This document shows, in pieces, positions 1 to 7,811 of a stretch of DNA of 15,371 bases. The stretch comes from an uncultured Clostridium sp. Its GTDB lineage: Bacteria > Bacillota > Clostridia > Lachnospirales > Lachnospiraceae. The translations under genes and the position numbers were made by a program. The notes under the pieces were generated by a model that was not told the origin of the DNA, ran no database searches, and saw nothing but the letters and a program-made list of their open reading frames with translations. Positions within the stretch are counted from its first letter, which is position 1; every line of letters starts with the position of its first letter. Location: contig CAKSBP010000062.1 in NCBI GenBank assembly GCA_934438135.1, forward strand, positions 1 to 15,371. The letters are read 5' to 3'.

Positions 1-1
1 A

Positions 2-79
2 AAAAAGTGGGGGATTTTAATAGAAAAGGAATCTGAAAGCCTTGAATTTATTGGCTTAGAGATTCCGAGAGTTTATTGA
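2..79 (+). CDS. C-terminal end of an unrecognised upstream gene (partial)
   Basis: Frame 2 is open from the window edge to a TGA at 77-79 and encodes 25 residues ending in IGLEIPRVY. The other forward frame starting at base 1 stops at 34-36. The stop lies 22 bases before ntpA, so the gene is probably the preceding member of the V-ATPase operon. In V-ATPase operons the gene before ntpA is often a small stalk subunit (F, C or E type), but I do not recognise this tail as any of them. The coding call rests only on the open frame and its position. Confidence 0.5.
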   Translation, partial: KKWGILIEKESESLEFIGLEIPRVY

Positions 80-101
80 ATAGATAGGAGGCTACTCCAA
101 T

Positions 102-1868
102 ATGCAGCTTACTGGAACAATTTATGGAATTAATGGACCAATCGTATACTTGAAAGGAAACCTTGGCTTCAAAATGTCGGAAATGGTTTACGTCGGAACC
201 GAAAAACTGGTCGGCGAAGTCATTGGTTTAACAAAAGAAATGACTACCATACAGGTGTTTGAAGAAACGACGGGATTAAAACCTGGTGAAATGGTTTATT
301 CTACTGGACATGCAATTTCTGTCGTTTTAGCACCTGGTATTATGGGAACAATTTTTGATGGAATCGAACGCCCTCTAAAAGAAATGAGTAAAGAACATGG
401 GGCTTTCATTCCAAGAGGAATTAATGTAAATGCCCTGAATACAGAAAAAAAGTGGGACGTCCACATCACTGTAAAAGAAGGCGATTTTATCAGTGGAGGA
501 TCTATTCTTGCAGAAGTACCGGAAACCTCTGCTATTATACATAAATCTATGATTCCTCCTAATGTTGAGGGAACTGTGCTTCATACCAAGCCAGATGGTT
601 CCTATACCATTAGTGATGAAATCGTAACGATACAGACTATTGATGGAAATATCAAAAGTTTAACTTTGGCCCAACGCTGGCCTATTCGGATTCCTCGCCC
701 TACAAGAAAACGATATGCTTCCGACCAGCCTTTATTAACAGGACAACGAATTCTGGATACCTTATTTCCAATTGCAAAAGGCGGTACTGCTGCCATTCCA
801 GGCGGATTCGGCACCGGGAAGACCATGACTCAGCATCAATTAGCGAAATGGTCTGATGCAGATATTATTATTTACATTGGATGTGGCGAACGTGGAAATG
901 AAATGACAAATGTTCTGGAAGAATTCTCAGAACTAGTTGACCCAAAGTCTGGAAGTCCTTTATTAGACCGAACAACCTTAATCGCAAATACATCCAACAT
1001 GCCTGTTGCCGCTAGAGAAGCCAGCATTTATACCGGTATCACCCTTGCGGAATATTACCGTGATATGGGCTACCATGTTGCTATCATGGCAGACTCTACT
1101 TCAAGGTGGGCTGAAGCTCTCCGTGAACTTTCAGGACGACTGGAAGAAATGCCTGCTGAAGAAGGTTTCCCAGCATATTTAGCCTCCCGCCTCTCTGCCT
1201 TTTATGAACGTGCAGGCTTTATGGAAAACCTAAATGGAACAAATGGCAGTGTCTCGATTATTGGAGCTGTTTCCCCTCAGGGCGGTGATTTTTCAGAACC
1301 AGTTACCCAGAATACCAAACGATTTGTGCGCTGTTTCTGGGCACTTGATAAACAGCTTGCCTATGCGAGACATTTTCCTGCAATCAACTGGCTCACCAGC
1401 TACAGCGACTACATTACTGACTTGACACCATGGTATACCAAAAATGTGGGTACAGATTTTATTCAGAACCGAAATCAATTGGTCAGTATCTTAACACAGG
1501 AAAACAGCCTGAATGAAATTGTAAAATTAATTGGAAGTGATGTTCTTCCCGATGACCAGAAACTGATTCTGGAAATTGCCCGTGTCATCCGTCTTGGCTT
1601 TGTCCAGCAAAATGCATTCCATAAAGAAGATACTTACGTTCCTATGGAAAAGCAGTTAAAAATGATGCGGGTCATTCTCCATCTTTATAAAAAATGCAAA
1701 AAACTGATTGCCATGAATATGCCCATGTCTCTTCTCCGAGAGGATTCTATTTTTGAAAAAATCATTGCACTTAAATATGATGTAAAAAACTCAGAACTTG
1801 AAAAATTAGATGACTACATAACGATGATCGATGATTTTTACAAACGGATTATGGAAAAGAACGCATAA
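102..1868 (+). CDS. ntpA: V-type ATP synthase/ATPase catalytic subunit A
   Basis: Catalytic subunit of the soluble V1 head of a V/A-type rotary ATPase. It alternates with subunit B in the hexameric ring and binds and hydrolyses (or makes) ATP, coupled to H+ or Na+ movement through the membrane sector. The 588-residue length is normal for the family. Visible features: N-terminal beta-barrel (about 1-70), the A-subunit-specific insert (about 90-200), Walker A GGFGTGKT at 234-241 (Lys240) and the GERGNE motif with catalytic Glu263. The P-loop reads GGFGTGKT where many A subunits have GAFGCGKT or GPFGAGKT; the essential Gly-Lys-Thr is kept. An AGGAGG at 86-91, ten bases upstream, supports the ATG. 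ntpB follows after 18 bases. Whether the enzyme pumps H+ or Na+ cannot be told, because the ring subunit is outside the window. Confidence 0.97.
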   Translation: MQLTGTIYGINGPIVYLKGNLGFKMSEMVYVGTEKLVGEVIGLTKEMTTIQVFEETTGLKPGEMVYSTGHAISVVLAPGIMGTIFDGIERPLKEMSKEHGAFIPRGINVNALNTEKKWDVHITVKEGDFISGGSILAEVPETSAIIHKSMIPPNVEGTVLHTKPDGSYTISDEIVTIQTIDGNIKSLTLAQRWPIRIPRPTRKRYASDQPLLTGQRILDTLFPIAKGGTAAIPGGFGTGKTMTQHQLAKWSDADIIIYIGCGERGNEMTNVLEEFSELVDPKSGSPLLDRTTLIANTSNMPVAAREASIYTGITLAEYYRDMGYHVAIMADSTSRWAEALRELSGRLEEMPAEEGFPAYLASRLSAFYERAGFMENLNGTNGSVSIIGAVSPQGGDFSEPVTQNTKRFVRCFWALDKQLAYARHFPAINWLTSYSDYITDLTPWYTKNVGTDFIQNRNQLVSILTQENSLNEIVKLIGSDVLPDDQKLILEIARVIRLGFVQQNAFHKEDTYVPMEKQLKMMRVILHLYKKCKKLIAMNMPMSLLREDSIFEKIIALKYDVKNSELEKLDDYITMIDDFYKRIMEKNA

Positions 1869-1886
1869 TAGAAAGGAGTTTCTCAT

Positions 1887-3263
1887 ATGTCAATTGAATA
1901 CTTAGTTCTAAGTGAAATAAACGGTCCACTGGTTGTGCTGGAAGGAGTGCAGGACGCTTCTTATGAGGAAATCGTGGAATTTACCATAGAAGGAAAACAG
2001 AAAAAACTTGGAAAAATTGTAGAAGTCTACAAAGACAAAGCTATTATTCAGGCATTTGAAAGTACCGATGAAATGTCTCTTTTAAATACCCATACTAAGT
2101 TAACCGGACACCCTATGGAGATTGCACTTTCCAAAGAAATGCTAGGACGTACCTTTAATGGACTGGGACAGCCAATTGATGGACTAGAACCGATTATTTC
2201 TTCTGACCGGCGGGATGTAAATGGTCTTCCACTAAATCCCTGCTCCAGAGAATATCCTAGAAACTACATCAAAACCGGAATTTCTGCCATTGACTGCCTG
2301 ACTACGCTGATTCGTGGACAAAAACTTCCCATTTTTTCTGGAAATGGACTTCCCCATGATGAACTAGCTGCACAAATTGTAAATCAAGCTTCTCTTGGCA
2401 ATGATTCTGACGAATCCTTTGGTATTGTTTTTGCTGCTATGGGAGTAAAACATGATGTTGCTGAATTCTTCCGCCGTACCTTTGAAGAAAGCGGTGCCAG
2501 CTCTCATGTTACCATGTTTCTAAACCTAGCAAATGATCCTGTAGTAGAACGTCTTATCACCCCAAAGGTCGCACTGACAACGGCAGAATATCTTGCCTTC
2601 GAAAAGAACATGCATATCCTGGTTATTTTGACCGATATGACTTCTTTTGCAGAAGCCATGCGTGAAGTCTCCTCCTCCAAAGGAGAAATTCCAAGCAGAA
2701 AAGGATACCCTGGCTACCTTTACAGCGAACTGGCCACCTTATATGAACGTGCAGGAATTGTCCGAGGCACCAGTGGTTCTGTTACGCAGATCCCCATTCT
2801 TACCATGCCAAATGATGACATCACCCACCCAATTCCGGATTTGACTGGATATATTACGGAAGGACAGATTGTATTAGACCGGGCACTTCACCAGACTGCT
2901 GTTTATCCTCCAATTAATGTGCTTCCTTCCTTGTCCCGTCTAATGAAAGATGGAATTGGTGCAGGTTATACCAGAGAAGATCATCAAGACCTTGCCAACC
3001 AGCTGTTTTCTTCCTATGCTCATGTCGGCGACGCCCGTGCCCTTGCCAGCGTTATCGGTGAAGATGAACTTTCGCCCATCGATAAAAAATATCTGCGGTT
3101 TGGACGTGAATTTGAAAATCGTTTTATCGCACAGAGGAAAGATGAAAACCGTTCTATTGAAACAACCCTGAACCTTGGCTGGGATCTGTTATCCATTCTA
3201 CCAAGAGAAGAACTCGATCGTGTCGATACGAAGATTCTGGATAAATATTATAAATCTGAATAA
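1887..3263 (+). CDS. ntpB: V-type ATP synthase/ATPase subunit B
   Basis: Non-catalytic nucleotide-site subunit of the V1 head, pairing with subunit A. The 458-residue length is typical. The region equivalent to the P-loop has the degenerate B-subunit form FSGNGLPHDEL (about 150-160) rather than a true Walker A, as expected. The LPSLSRLMKDGIG segment (about 348-360) holds the conserved arginine that reaches into the A-subunit active site. The ATG follows an AAAGGAG ribosome binding site. It lies 18 bases after ntpA and 15 before ntpD, so the three are one operon. Its identity is secure from the family motifs and the gene order. Confidence 0.97.
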   Translation: MSIEYLVLSEINGPLVVLEGVQDASYEEIVEFTIEGKQKKLGKIVEVYKDKAIIQAFESTDEMSLLNTHTKLTGHPMEIALSKEMLGRTFNGLGQPIDGLEPIISSDRRDVNGLPLNPCSREYPRNYIKTGISAIDCLTTLIRGQKLPIFSGNGLPHDELAAQIVNQASLGNDSDESFGIVFAAMGVKHDVAEFFRRTFEESGASSHVTMFLNLANDPVVERLITPKVALTTAEYLAFEKNMHILVILTDMTSFAEAMREVSSSKGEIPSRKGYPGYLYSELATLYERAGIVRGTSGSVTQIPILTMPNDDITHPIPDLTGYITEGQIVLDRALHQTAVYPPINVLPSLSRLMKDGIGAGYTREDHQDLANQLFSSYAHVGDARALASVIGEDELSPIDKKYLRFGREFENRFIAQRKDENRSIETTLNLGWDLLSILPREELDRVDTKILDKYYKSE

Positions 3264-3278
3264 AACCGAGGTGATTTT

Positions 3279-3899
3279 ATGAATCCAAATTCCTTTCCAA
3301 CGAAAAGCAATCTGATATTATCCAAAAGCTCCCTGGCTCTTGCAAAACAGGGTTTTGAACTGATGGATAAAAAGCGGAATATTTTAATCCGAGAACTAAT
3401 GGAACTAATTGATGAAGCCGGCAATATACAATCTGAAATCAACGTTGTCTTTTCTGCTGCCTATCTTACCCTGCAAAAGGCAAATATTGAATTAGGTATT
3501 TACAATATCGAAGAATTGAGCCATACTATACCTGTGGAAAATTCTGTCGTGATAAAACAACGAAGTATTATGGGAACCGAAATTCCACTTGTCGAATTTC
3601 ATAACACCAGTCATGAACCATACTATTCCTTTTATAGAACAAAGGCATCCCTCGATGATGCTGTTATGAAATTTAATAAAGTAAAGGAACTCACGATTCG
3701 GCTCTCCATGATTGAAAATTCAGCATATCGCCTGGCATGCAGTATTAAAAAAACGCAGAAAAGAGCCAATGCACTTCAGAATATCACAATTCCTTTCTAC
3801 GCTGCATTGACCAAAGAAATTGAAAATGCATTAGAAGAAAAGGAACGAGAAGAATTTACCCGACTAAAAGTTATCAAACGAACACATCACAAACTATAA
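3279..3899 (+). CDS. ntpD: V-type ATP synthase/ATPase subunit D
   Basis: Central rotor stalk subunit; it transmits rotation between the A3B3 head and the membrane ring. The 206-residue protein has the family's N-terminal signature PTKSN (8-12) followed by a KSSLALAKQGFELMDKKR-type helix, and a second long charged helix near the C-terminus (about 150-200). Together these form the antiparallel coiled coil of the shaft. A GAGGTGA ribosome binding site precedes the ATG. It is the last V-ATPase subunit in the window; the A-B-D order is standard in Firmicutes V-ATPase operons. There is no terminator before the carboxypeptidase gene that begins 20 bases on. Confidence 0.95.
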   Translation: MNPNSFPTKSNLILSKSSLALAKQGFELMDKKRNILIRELMELIDEAGNIQSEINVVFSAAYLTLQKANIELGIYNIEELSHTIPVENSVVIKQRSIMGTEIPLVEFHNTSHEPYYSFYRTKASLDDAVMKFNKVKELTIRLSMIENSAYRLACSIKKTQKRANALQNITIPFYAALTKEIENALEEKEREEFTRLKVIKRTHHKL

Positions 3900-3919
3900 T
3901 AGATATAAGAGGATTTTAA

Positions 3920-5347
3920 ATGAAAAAACTAGTTAATTTTATTTGTATCACGCTGTCTCTGGTACTCTGCCTATCCATTGTACAGCCTGTTTCCACAAAA
4001 GCTGCCAAGAAAAATTCAGAGAACAAATCAACGAAAGACTCTGTATGGCCCCAAGGCCCCAAAACTTCCAGTATTTCTGCAGACTCTGCCATTGTAATGG
4101 AAGCATCTACTGGATTAATCCTGTATGAGAAAAAAGCAAATAAAAAGCACTATCCTGCCAGTATTACAAAAATCATGACAGCCCTTCTCTGTCTGGAAAA
4201 TAGTTCTCTTGATGAAGTCGTAACCTTTTCCAGAGAAGCTGTTTACGGTATTGAATCTGGAAGCAGCCATATTGCCATTGATGTAGGTGAAAAGCTGACG
4301 ATGAAAGATACTCTTTACGGTATTATGCTGGAATCTGCCAATGAAGCCTGCCTCGGGGCTGCAGAACATGTAGCTGGAAGCGTAAATGCCTTCGTTGATA
4401 TGATGAATGAAAAAGCAGAATCCCTCGGCTGTAAAAATACGCATTTTGCAAACCCAAATGGTCTTCATAATGATAATCATTATACAACGGCCTATGATAT
4501 GGCTTTAATCAGCCAGGCTGCCCTGAAAAATAAAAAATTCCGTGAAATTACTGGTACAAAAGCCTACACAATTCCAAAAACAAACTTAAAAGGGCCACGT
4601 ACCTGGATTAAAAATCATCACCAGATGTTAAATGGATACAAATATCACAAATATGAATATGATTACTGCATCGGGGGGAAAACCGGATATACCGTAAAGG
4701 CTGGACATACTCTTGTAACTTTTGCAGAGAAAAACGGCATGACCCTTATCTGCGTACTTATGAAAGCAGACGGTCCTACCGCTGCTTCCAATGAATATAC
4801 AGACACCAAATCTCTTTTAGACTTTGGCTTTAAGAACTATGAAAATTACAGCCTTTCCACTCCCAAGTCGCAGACAGATACAGACACCGTACCTTTGTTT
4901 ACAAGATATTCCTCCTTGTTTAGTACAGTAAACATACCTCTTTATGTTTCCAAGGACTCCAATATCATTCTTCCAAAAAACGTCGATTTAAACGAAACCG
5001 AACGGAGTTTAAGCTATAATAATTTAACCGCCTTTCAGGAGGGAGAAAATGTAGTTGGAACCGTTACGTATACTTACGATGGAAAGACCGTTGGTGCCGG
5101 AGACATTATCTATAACAATGTGAAAATGGACTCGCTGGTAACCAAAACTAAAGTTTCACAGGTTCACCGCGAAACTGCCTTAAATAGCAAGTGTACTTTA
5201 AATACAGCTTCTTTAATTTATATTATTATCGGCTGTGCTGTTGTGATTTCCCTGATTTATTATATTTTTATTATTCAAGCGAGACGTAAGAAAAACAGTT
5301 ATTATCAAAGAACCCATCGACACAGATTTAGAAAAAAACATTACTAA
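3920..5347 (+). CDS. Membrane-anchored D-alanyl-D-alanine carboxypeptidase (peptidase S11, DacF/PBP5-like)
   Basis: Serine carboxypeptidase that removes the terminal D-Ala from peptidoglycan pentapeptides outside the membrane, limiting cross-linking. The 475-residue protein has an N-terminal signal peptide (about 1-29, basic MKK then a hydrophobic core ending at AA). The S11 catalytic motifs are SITK (Ser81, Lys84), SAN (139-141) and KTG (254-256). A beta-rich C-terminal domain follows (about 315-410). The end carries a transmembrane helix (about 431-452) and a very basic tail rich in Lys, Arg, His and Tyr. PBP5-type enzymes usually end in an amphipathic helix, so a full C-terminal membrane helix is a variant anchor. 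It sits 20 bases after ntpD and is probably read from the V-ATPase transcript, though it may also have its own promoter. Which paralogue (dacA, dacB or dacF) it matches cannot be settled from sequence alone. Confidence 0.93.
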   Translation: MKKLVNFICITLSLVLCLSIVQPVSTKAAKKNSENKSTKDSVWPQGPKTSSISADSAIVMEASTGLILYEKKANKKHYPASITKIMTALLCLENSSLDEVVTFSREAVYGIESGSSHIAIDVGEKLTMKDTLYGIMLESANEACLGAAEHVAGSVNAFVDMMNEKAESLGCKNTHFANPNGLHNDNHYTTAYDMALISQAALKNKKFREITGTKAYTIPKTNLKGPRTWIKNHHQMLNGYKYHKYEYDYCIGGKTGYTVKAGHTLVTFAEKNGMTLICVLMKADGPTAASNEYTDTKSLLDFGFKNYENYSLSTPKSQTDTDTVPLFTRYSSLFSTVNIPLYVSKDSNIILPKNVDLNETERSLSYNNLTAFQEGENVVGTVTYTYDGKTVGAGDIIYNNVKMDSLVTKTKVSQVHRETALNSKCTLNTASLIYIIIGCAVVISLIYYIFIIQARRKKNSYYQRTHRHRFRKKHY

Positions 5348-5350
5348 TAT

Positions 5351-5394
5351 AAAGACCTGCGTGTTCGAAAGCACTCAGGTCTTTCTTTTATTTT
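5351..5394. terminator. Bidirectional rho-independent terminator
   Basis: The arms AAAGACCTGCGTG (5351-5363) and CACTCAGGTCTTT (5372-5384) form a 13-bp stem with one internal mismatch and an 8-base loop. T-rich sequence follows on the plus strand (5385-5394). It begins 3 bases after the carboxypeptidase stop. It can also stop the convergent germination gene from the right, since the stem is symmetric and starts with an A-run on the plus strand, although the T-run on that side is weaker. Confidence 0.88.
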
Positions 5395-6806
5395 CCTTCG
5401 CTTTTTGGAAGACTGGTACGGAAAAACATTCTCCATAACTTTCTTCCATTGAACGGAATTAATGGATACAGATAACTTTTTCCTGCCAGTGTCTTTGTAA
5501 ATACAATGCTCAATACCGTAAACAGGATTCCTGCAATGTAACCATACAATCCAAAAACTCCAGTCAATATCAGCGTAACGATCCGAAACAGTTTAATTGC
5601 ATACCCAAGTTCAAAACTTGCCTGCGTATAGTTAGAAATCGCCACAATTGCCATATACAGCATTACTTCTGCATTAAACCACCCCGACTGTACCGTATAA
5701 TCACCTAATACAATACCCGCAACAACTGATAATGGCGTACTTAACATATCTGGTGTATTGACAGAGGCCAATTTTAATCCATCAATTGCAAACTCTAAAA
5801 TAATAAACTGTAATACCAGTGGCACATTTACCGTATCTTCGACTTTAATAAAACCAAGCCATCCTGGAATAAACTCGGGACGCTGCATCAGCAGTACAAA
5901 GGTAGGTGTTAAAAGCATTGCAATCACACTCATAATCATCCGACTGATTCTTAAATACGTTCCGGTAACTGGTGGAAAATAATAATCATCCGCTTCCTGG
6001 ATAATGTCAAATATAGTTGAGGGAATTACCATTGCCGATGGCGAATTATCTACCAGAATAACAATGCTTCCCTCTAGAATAGAGGCTGCTGCCGCATCTG
6101 GACGTTCTGTGTATTTGAACTTCGGGAATGGATTCCAGCCGCTTCCTCGATACAGGCATTCTGCCAGACTCTCCTGATTCATAGTTAATGCATCAATCTG
6201 AATGTCTTCAATTTTCTTCGTAATATAATTCAAAAGCTTGGTATCCACTCTTCCTTTCATATAGGAAACAACCACATCTGTTTTAGACGCACTGCCAACA
6301 CTCATAATCTGCATAGTCAGTTTTGGATCACGTATTCTCCTTCGTATTAATGCTGTATTAAATACAATAGTTTCTACAAATCCATCCCGGGATCCTCTAA
6401 GTGTCTTATCTTTTTCAGGTTCTTCTACTCCTCTAGCCGGATATGTCCTGGAATCCATTGCGATTGCCCAATCAAACCCATCAATTAGCAAGATGGATAT
6501 ACCACTCAGTAAATCTTTACACATATCATCCAGCTGATTTCTAAGATCCACTTCACCATATGGAATCAGCTGATTTGAAATTTCCTCTATATTCTTCGGT
6601 ATATCTTCAGGCTTCTTGTCCTCCAAATACTGCATGATTTTCTGAAGTACTTCATCCTTCGCAAAACCATCCACAAAATAAAAACAAGCTTCTCTCCCGC
6701 CCATCTTGAACTTTCTCTGTATTATATCAAAGCTGTCCTGAGCACCTAATAATTCATTAAAACTGTTTACATTTTTGTTCAGGCTCTTTTCTAATTTTCT
6801 TTCCAT
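5388..6806 (-). CDS. GerA-family spore germination protein, SpoVAF-like
   Basis: Member of the GerABKA family, the A-type component of spore germinant receptors and of SpoVAF; these act in the spore inner membrane during germination. The soluble N-terminal half (about 1-285) contains RDGFVETIVFNTALIRRR (140-157) and ERPDAAAASILEGS (234-247), both typical of the family. Hydrophobic segments follow (about 288-307, 326-346, 356-368, 380-397 and 405-436). The FYFVDGF segment near residue 42 and the lack of gerB/gerC partners favour a SpoVAF-like protein over a receptor A subunit, but this is inference. No other spoVA genes are adjacent. An in-frame ATG at 6815 directly abuts the GGAAAGG sequence. 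The ATG at 6806 has AAAGGA (6815-6820) at 8-base spacing and was chosen, giving 472 residues. I saw no convincing forespore (sigma-G) promoter. Confidence 0.88.
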   Translation of the reverse strand: MERKLEKSLNKNVNSFNELLGAQDSFDIIQRKFKMGGREACFYFVDGFAKDEVLQKIMQYLEDKKPEDIPKNIEEISNQLIPYGEVDLRNQLDDMCKDLLSGISILLIDGFDWAIAMDSRTYPARGVEEPEKDKTLRGSRDGFVETIVFNTALIRRRIRDPKLTMQIMSVGSASKTDVVVSYMKGRVDTKLLNYITKKIEDIQIDALTMNQESLAECLYRGSGWNPFPKFKYTERPDAAAASILEGSIVILVDNSPSAMVIPSTIFDIIQEADDYYFPPVTGTYLRISRMIMSVIAMLLTPTFVLLMQRPEFIPGWLGFIKVEDTVNVPLVLQFIILEFAIDGLKLASVNTPDMLSTPLSVVAGIVLGDYTVQSGWFNAEVMLYMAIVAISNYTQASFELGYAIKLFRIVTLILTGVFGLYGYIAGILFTVLSIVFTKTLAGKSYLYPLIPFNGRKLWRMFFRTSLPKSEGK

Positions 6807-6827
6807 GCTTGCCATCCTTTCCAGAGC

Positions 6828-6846
6828 ATTCTAACTGTATTCTAAC
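6828..6846. repeat. Direct repeat ATTCTAAC with an 11-bp period in a divergent promoter region
   Basis: ATTCTAAC occurs at 6828-6835 and again at 6839-6846, separated by TGT, so the period is about one helical turn. A third TTCTAAC lies at 6919-6925, just after the possible -10 box of the DUF4190 gene. Direct repeats one turn apart are a common layout for OmpR-class response regulator sites. On the minus strand the repeat reads TAGAAT twice, which also resembles -10 boxes, so its role is unclear. Confidence 0.35.
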
Positions 6847-6874
6847 CAGAAGATAGGCATAATATGAATTCTGT

Positions 6875-6903
6875 TTGTATTTTTGATTTTTCTATGATAG
6901 AAT
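6875..6903 (+). promoter_or_regulatory. Possible sigma-A promoter of the DUF4190 gene
   Basis: TTGTAT (6875-6880) and TAGAAT (6898-6903) are separated by 17 bases, about 54 bases before the start codon. The -10 has one mismatch to TATAAT; the -35 matches only TTG and one further base. The region is AT-rich, so a chance match is possible. Confidence 0.4.
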
Positions 6904-6956
6904 ATTTACTGTATGTATTTCTAACATATACATATAATTTAATAGGAGGTTTCAAC

Positions 6957-7337
6957 ATGGATTACAATAATCAAACACCCGATTACAATCAACAGTCCCA
7001 GGATTTCAATAAATTCCCACCTCAGAATAACAATGGAAGTAATGGATATGCTGTTGCCAGCCTTATTTTAGGTATTTTATCGATACCTTTAGGATGCTGC
7101 TACGGAGCAGGGATTGTTTTAGCAGTCTTAGGCATTATCTTTGGTATTCTGTCTAGGAAATATAATTACGGTAAGATTCCAGCAATGAGTATTGCAGGTA
7201 TTATTTGTTCCGTATTCGGTATTTTAGTATCACTTTTTATGATTGTATGCATAGTAATTGCTTTTACACAGTTTAGCTCAGGTGATTACAATCAGATTTT
7301 TCAGCAGTATTTACAGGATCCTTCATCCTTTCAGTAA
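6957..7337 (+). CDS. Small DUF4190-type membrane protein
   Basis: 126-residue protein of unknown function. The first 29 residues are rich in Asn, Gln, Tyr and Pro (NNQTPDYNQQSQD type) with no hydrophobic stretch. A Gly/Ile/Leu-rich hydrophobic region (about 31-66) and a second one (about 76-104) follow, separated by a short basic loop (RKYNYGK). This matches the layout of DUF4190 proteins: a low-complexity cytoplasmic head and two membrane segments. The tail (105-126) is polar and Gln-rich. An upstream in-frame ATG at 6864 would add 31 hydrophobic residues, but the ATG at 6957 has a near-perfect TAGGAGG (6943-6949) seven bases upstream and was chosen. The gene is divergent from the germination gene and converges on the DUF2752 gene. 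No function is proposed. Confidence 0.82.
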   Translation: MDYNNQTPDYNQQSQDFNKFPPQNNNGSNGYAVASLILGILSIPLGCCYGAGIVLAVLGIIFGILSRKYNYGKIPAMSIAGIICSVFGILVSLFMIVCIVIAFTQFSSGDYNQIFQQYLQDPSSFQ

Positions 7338-7341
7338 AATT

Positions 7342-7380
7342 AAAAGAAGCTGTTACACAATTGTGTACAGCTTCTTTTAT
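7342..7380. terminator. Bidirectional terminator between DUF4190 and DUF2752 genes
   Basis: AAAAGAAGCTG (7342-7352) pairs with CAGCTTCTTTT (7368-7378), and the stem extends inward through TACACAA/TTGTGTA with one bulged T. It is a long near-perfect hairpin with T-runs on the plus side and, read the other way, on the minus side. It lies 4 bases after the DUF4190 stop and 4 bases past the end of the minus-strand DUF2752 gene. Confidence 0.92.
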
Positions 7381-7382
7381 AT

Positions 7383-7811
7383 TTATATTAAATAATAATC
7401 AAAAAAGTATATCAATCCATTCTTAAATAAAAATTGAACAATCAGAATTCCAATCATCGCATATGCATAAATATTGCGAAAACGAATTCCTTGTATTCTC
7501 CCCTTTGTTAGATAGCACAGGGTATGGGATATCATATAAATCGCACCGCCAATACCCAGATACGGTACCAGCGGATGATAAATAAAACTCTTCAGGATAT
7601 GCCCTGTCAGAAAATACTTCACCGCTCTGGTTCCACCACATCCCGGACAATAATATCCTGTCTTACATTTAAAAATACAGGGTAACATGACCTCACTAAG
7701 ATGAATATGAAAAATTTTTAGAATCAGAATTCCAAACACCATAACACCAATTCCAACCCATCCCATCACGTATAAAACTTTCTCTGCACTTCTGTCTCGT
7801 TCCTGTTTCAT
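7383..7811 (-). CDS. DUF2752 family membrane protein
   Basis: 142-residue membrane protein of unknown function. It carries the DUF2752 signature: LPCIFKCKTG (43-51) followed by CPGCGGTRA (55-63), then a hydrophobic segment after a short amphipathic stretch. Predicted membrane segments lie at about 12-32, 80-101 and 111-129. The two Cys of CPGC, with the upstream Cys45 and Cys49, are the conserved cysteines and could bind metal, but this is inference. Its ATG overlaps the TAA of the TM2 gene by one base (TAATG), so it is probably translated by coupling and works in the same process. A short basic N-terminus (MKQERDR) suggests a cytoplasmic start. Confidence 0.85.
   Translation of the reverse strand: MKQERDRSAEKVLYVMGWVGIGVMVFGILILKIFHIHLSEVMLPCIFKCKTGYYCPGCGGTRAVKYFLTGHILKSFIYHPLVPYLGIGGAIYMISHTLCYLTKGRIQGIRFRNIYAYAMIGILIVQFLFKNGLIYFFDYYLI

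Noticed and set aside
4115..4480. 121-codon minus-strand open frame inside the carboxypeptidase gene
   Set aside because: It is antisense to the catalytic domain with all S11 motifs, has no recognisable domain and no good ribosome binding site.
6816..6956. Sigma-G promoter for the germination gene
   Set aside because: CATATTA on the minus strand resembles the sigma-G -10 with one mismatch, but no matching -35 element stands 17-18 bases upstream.
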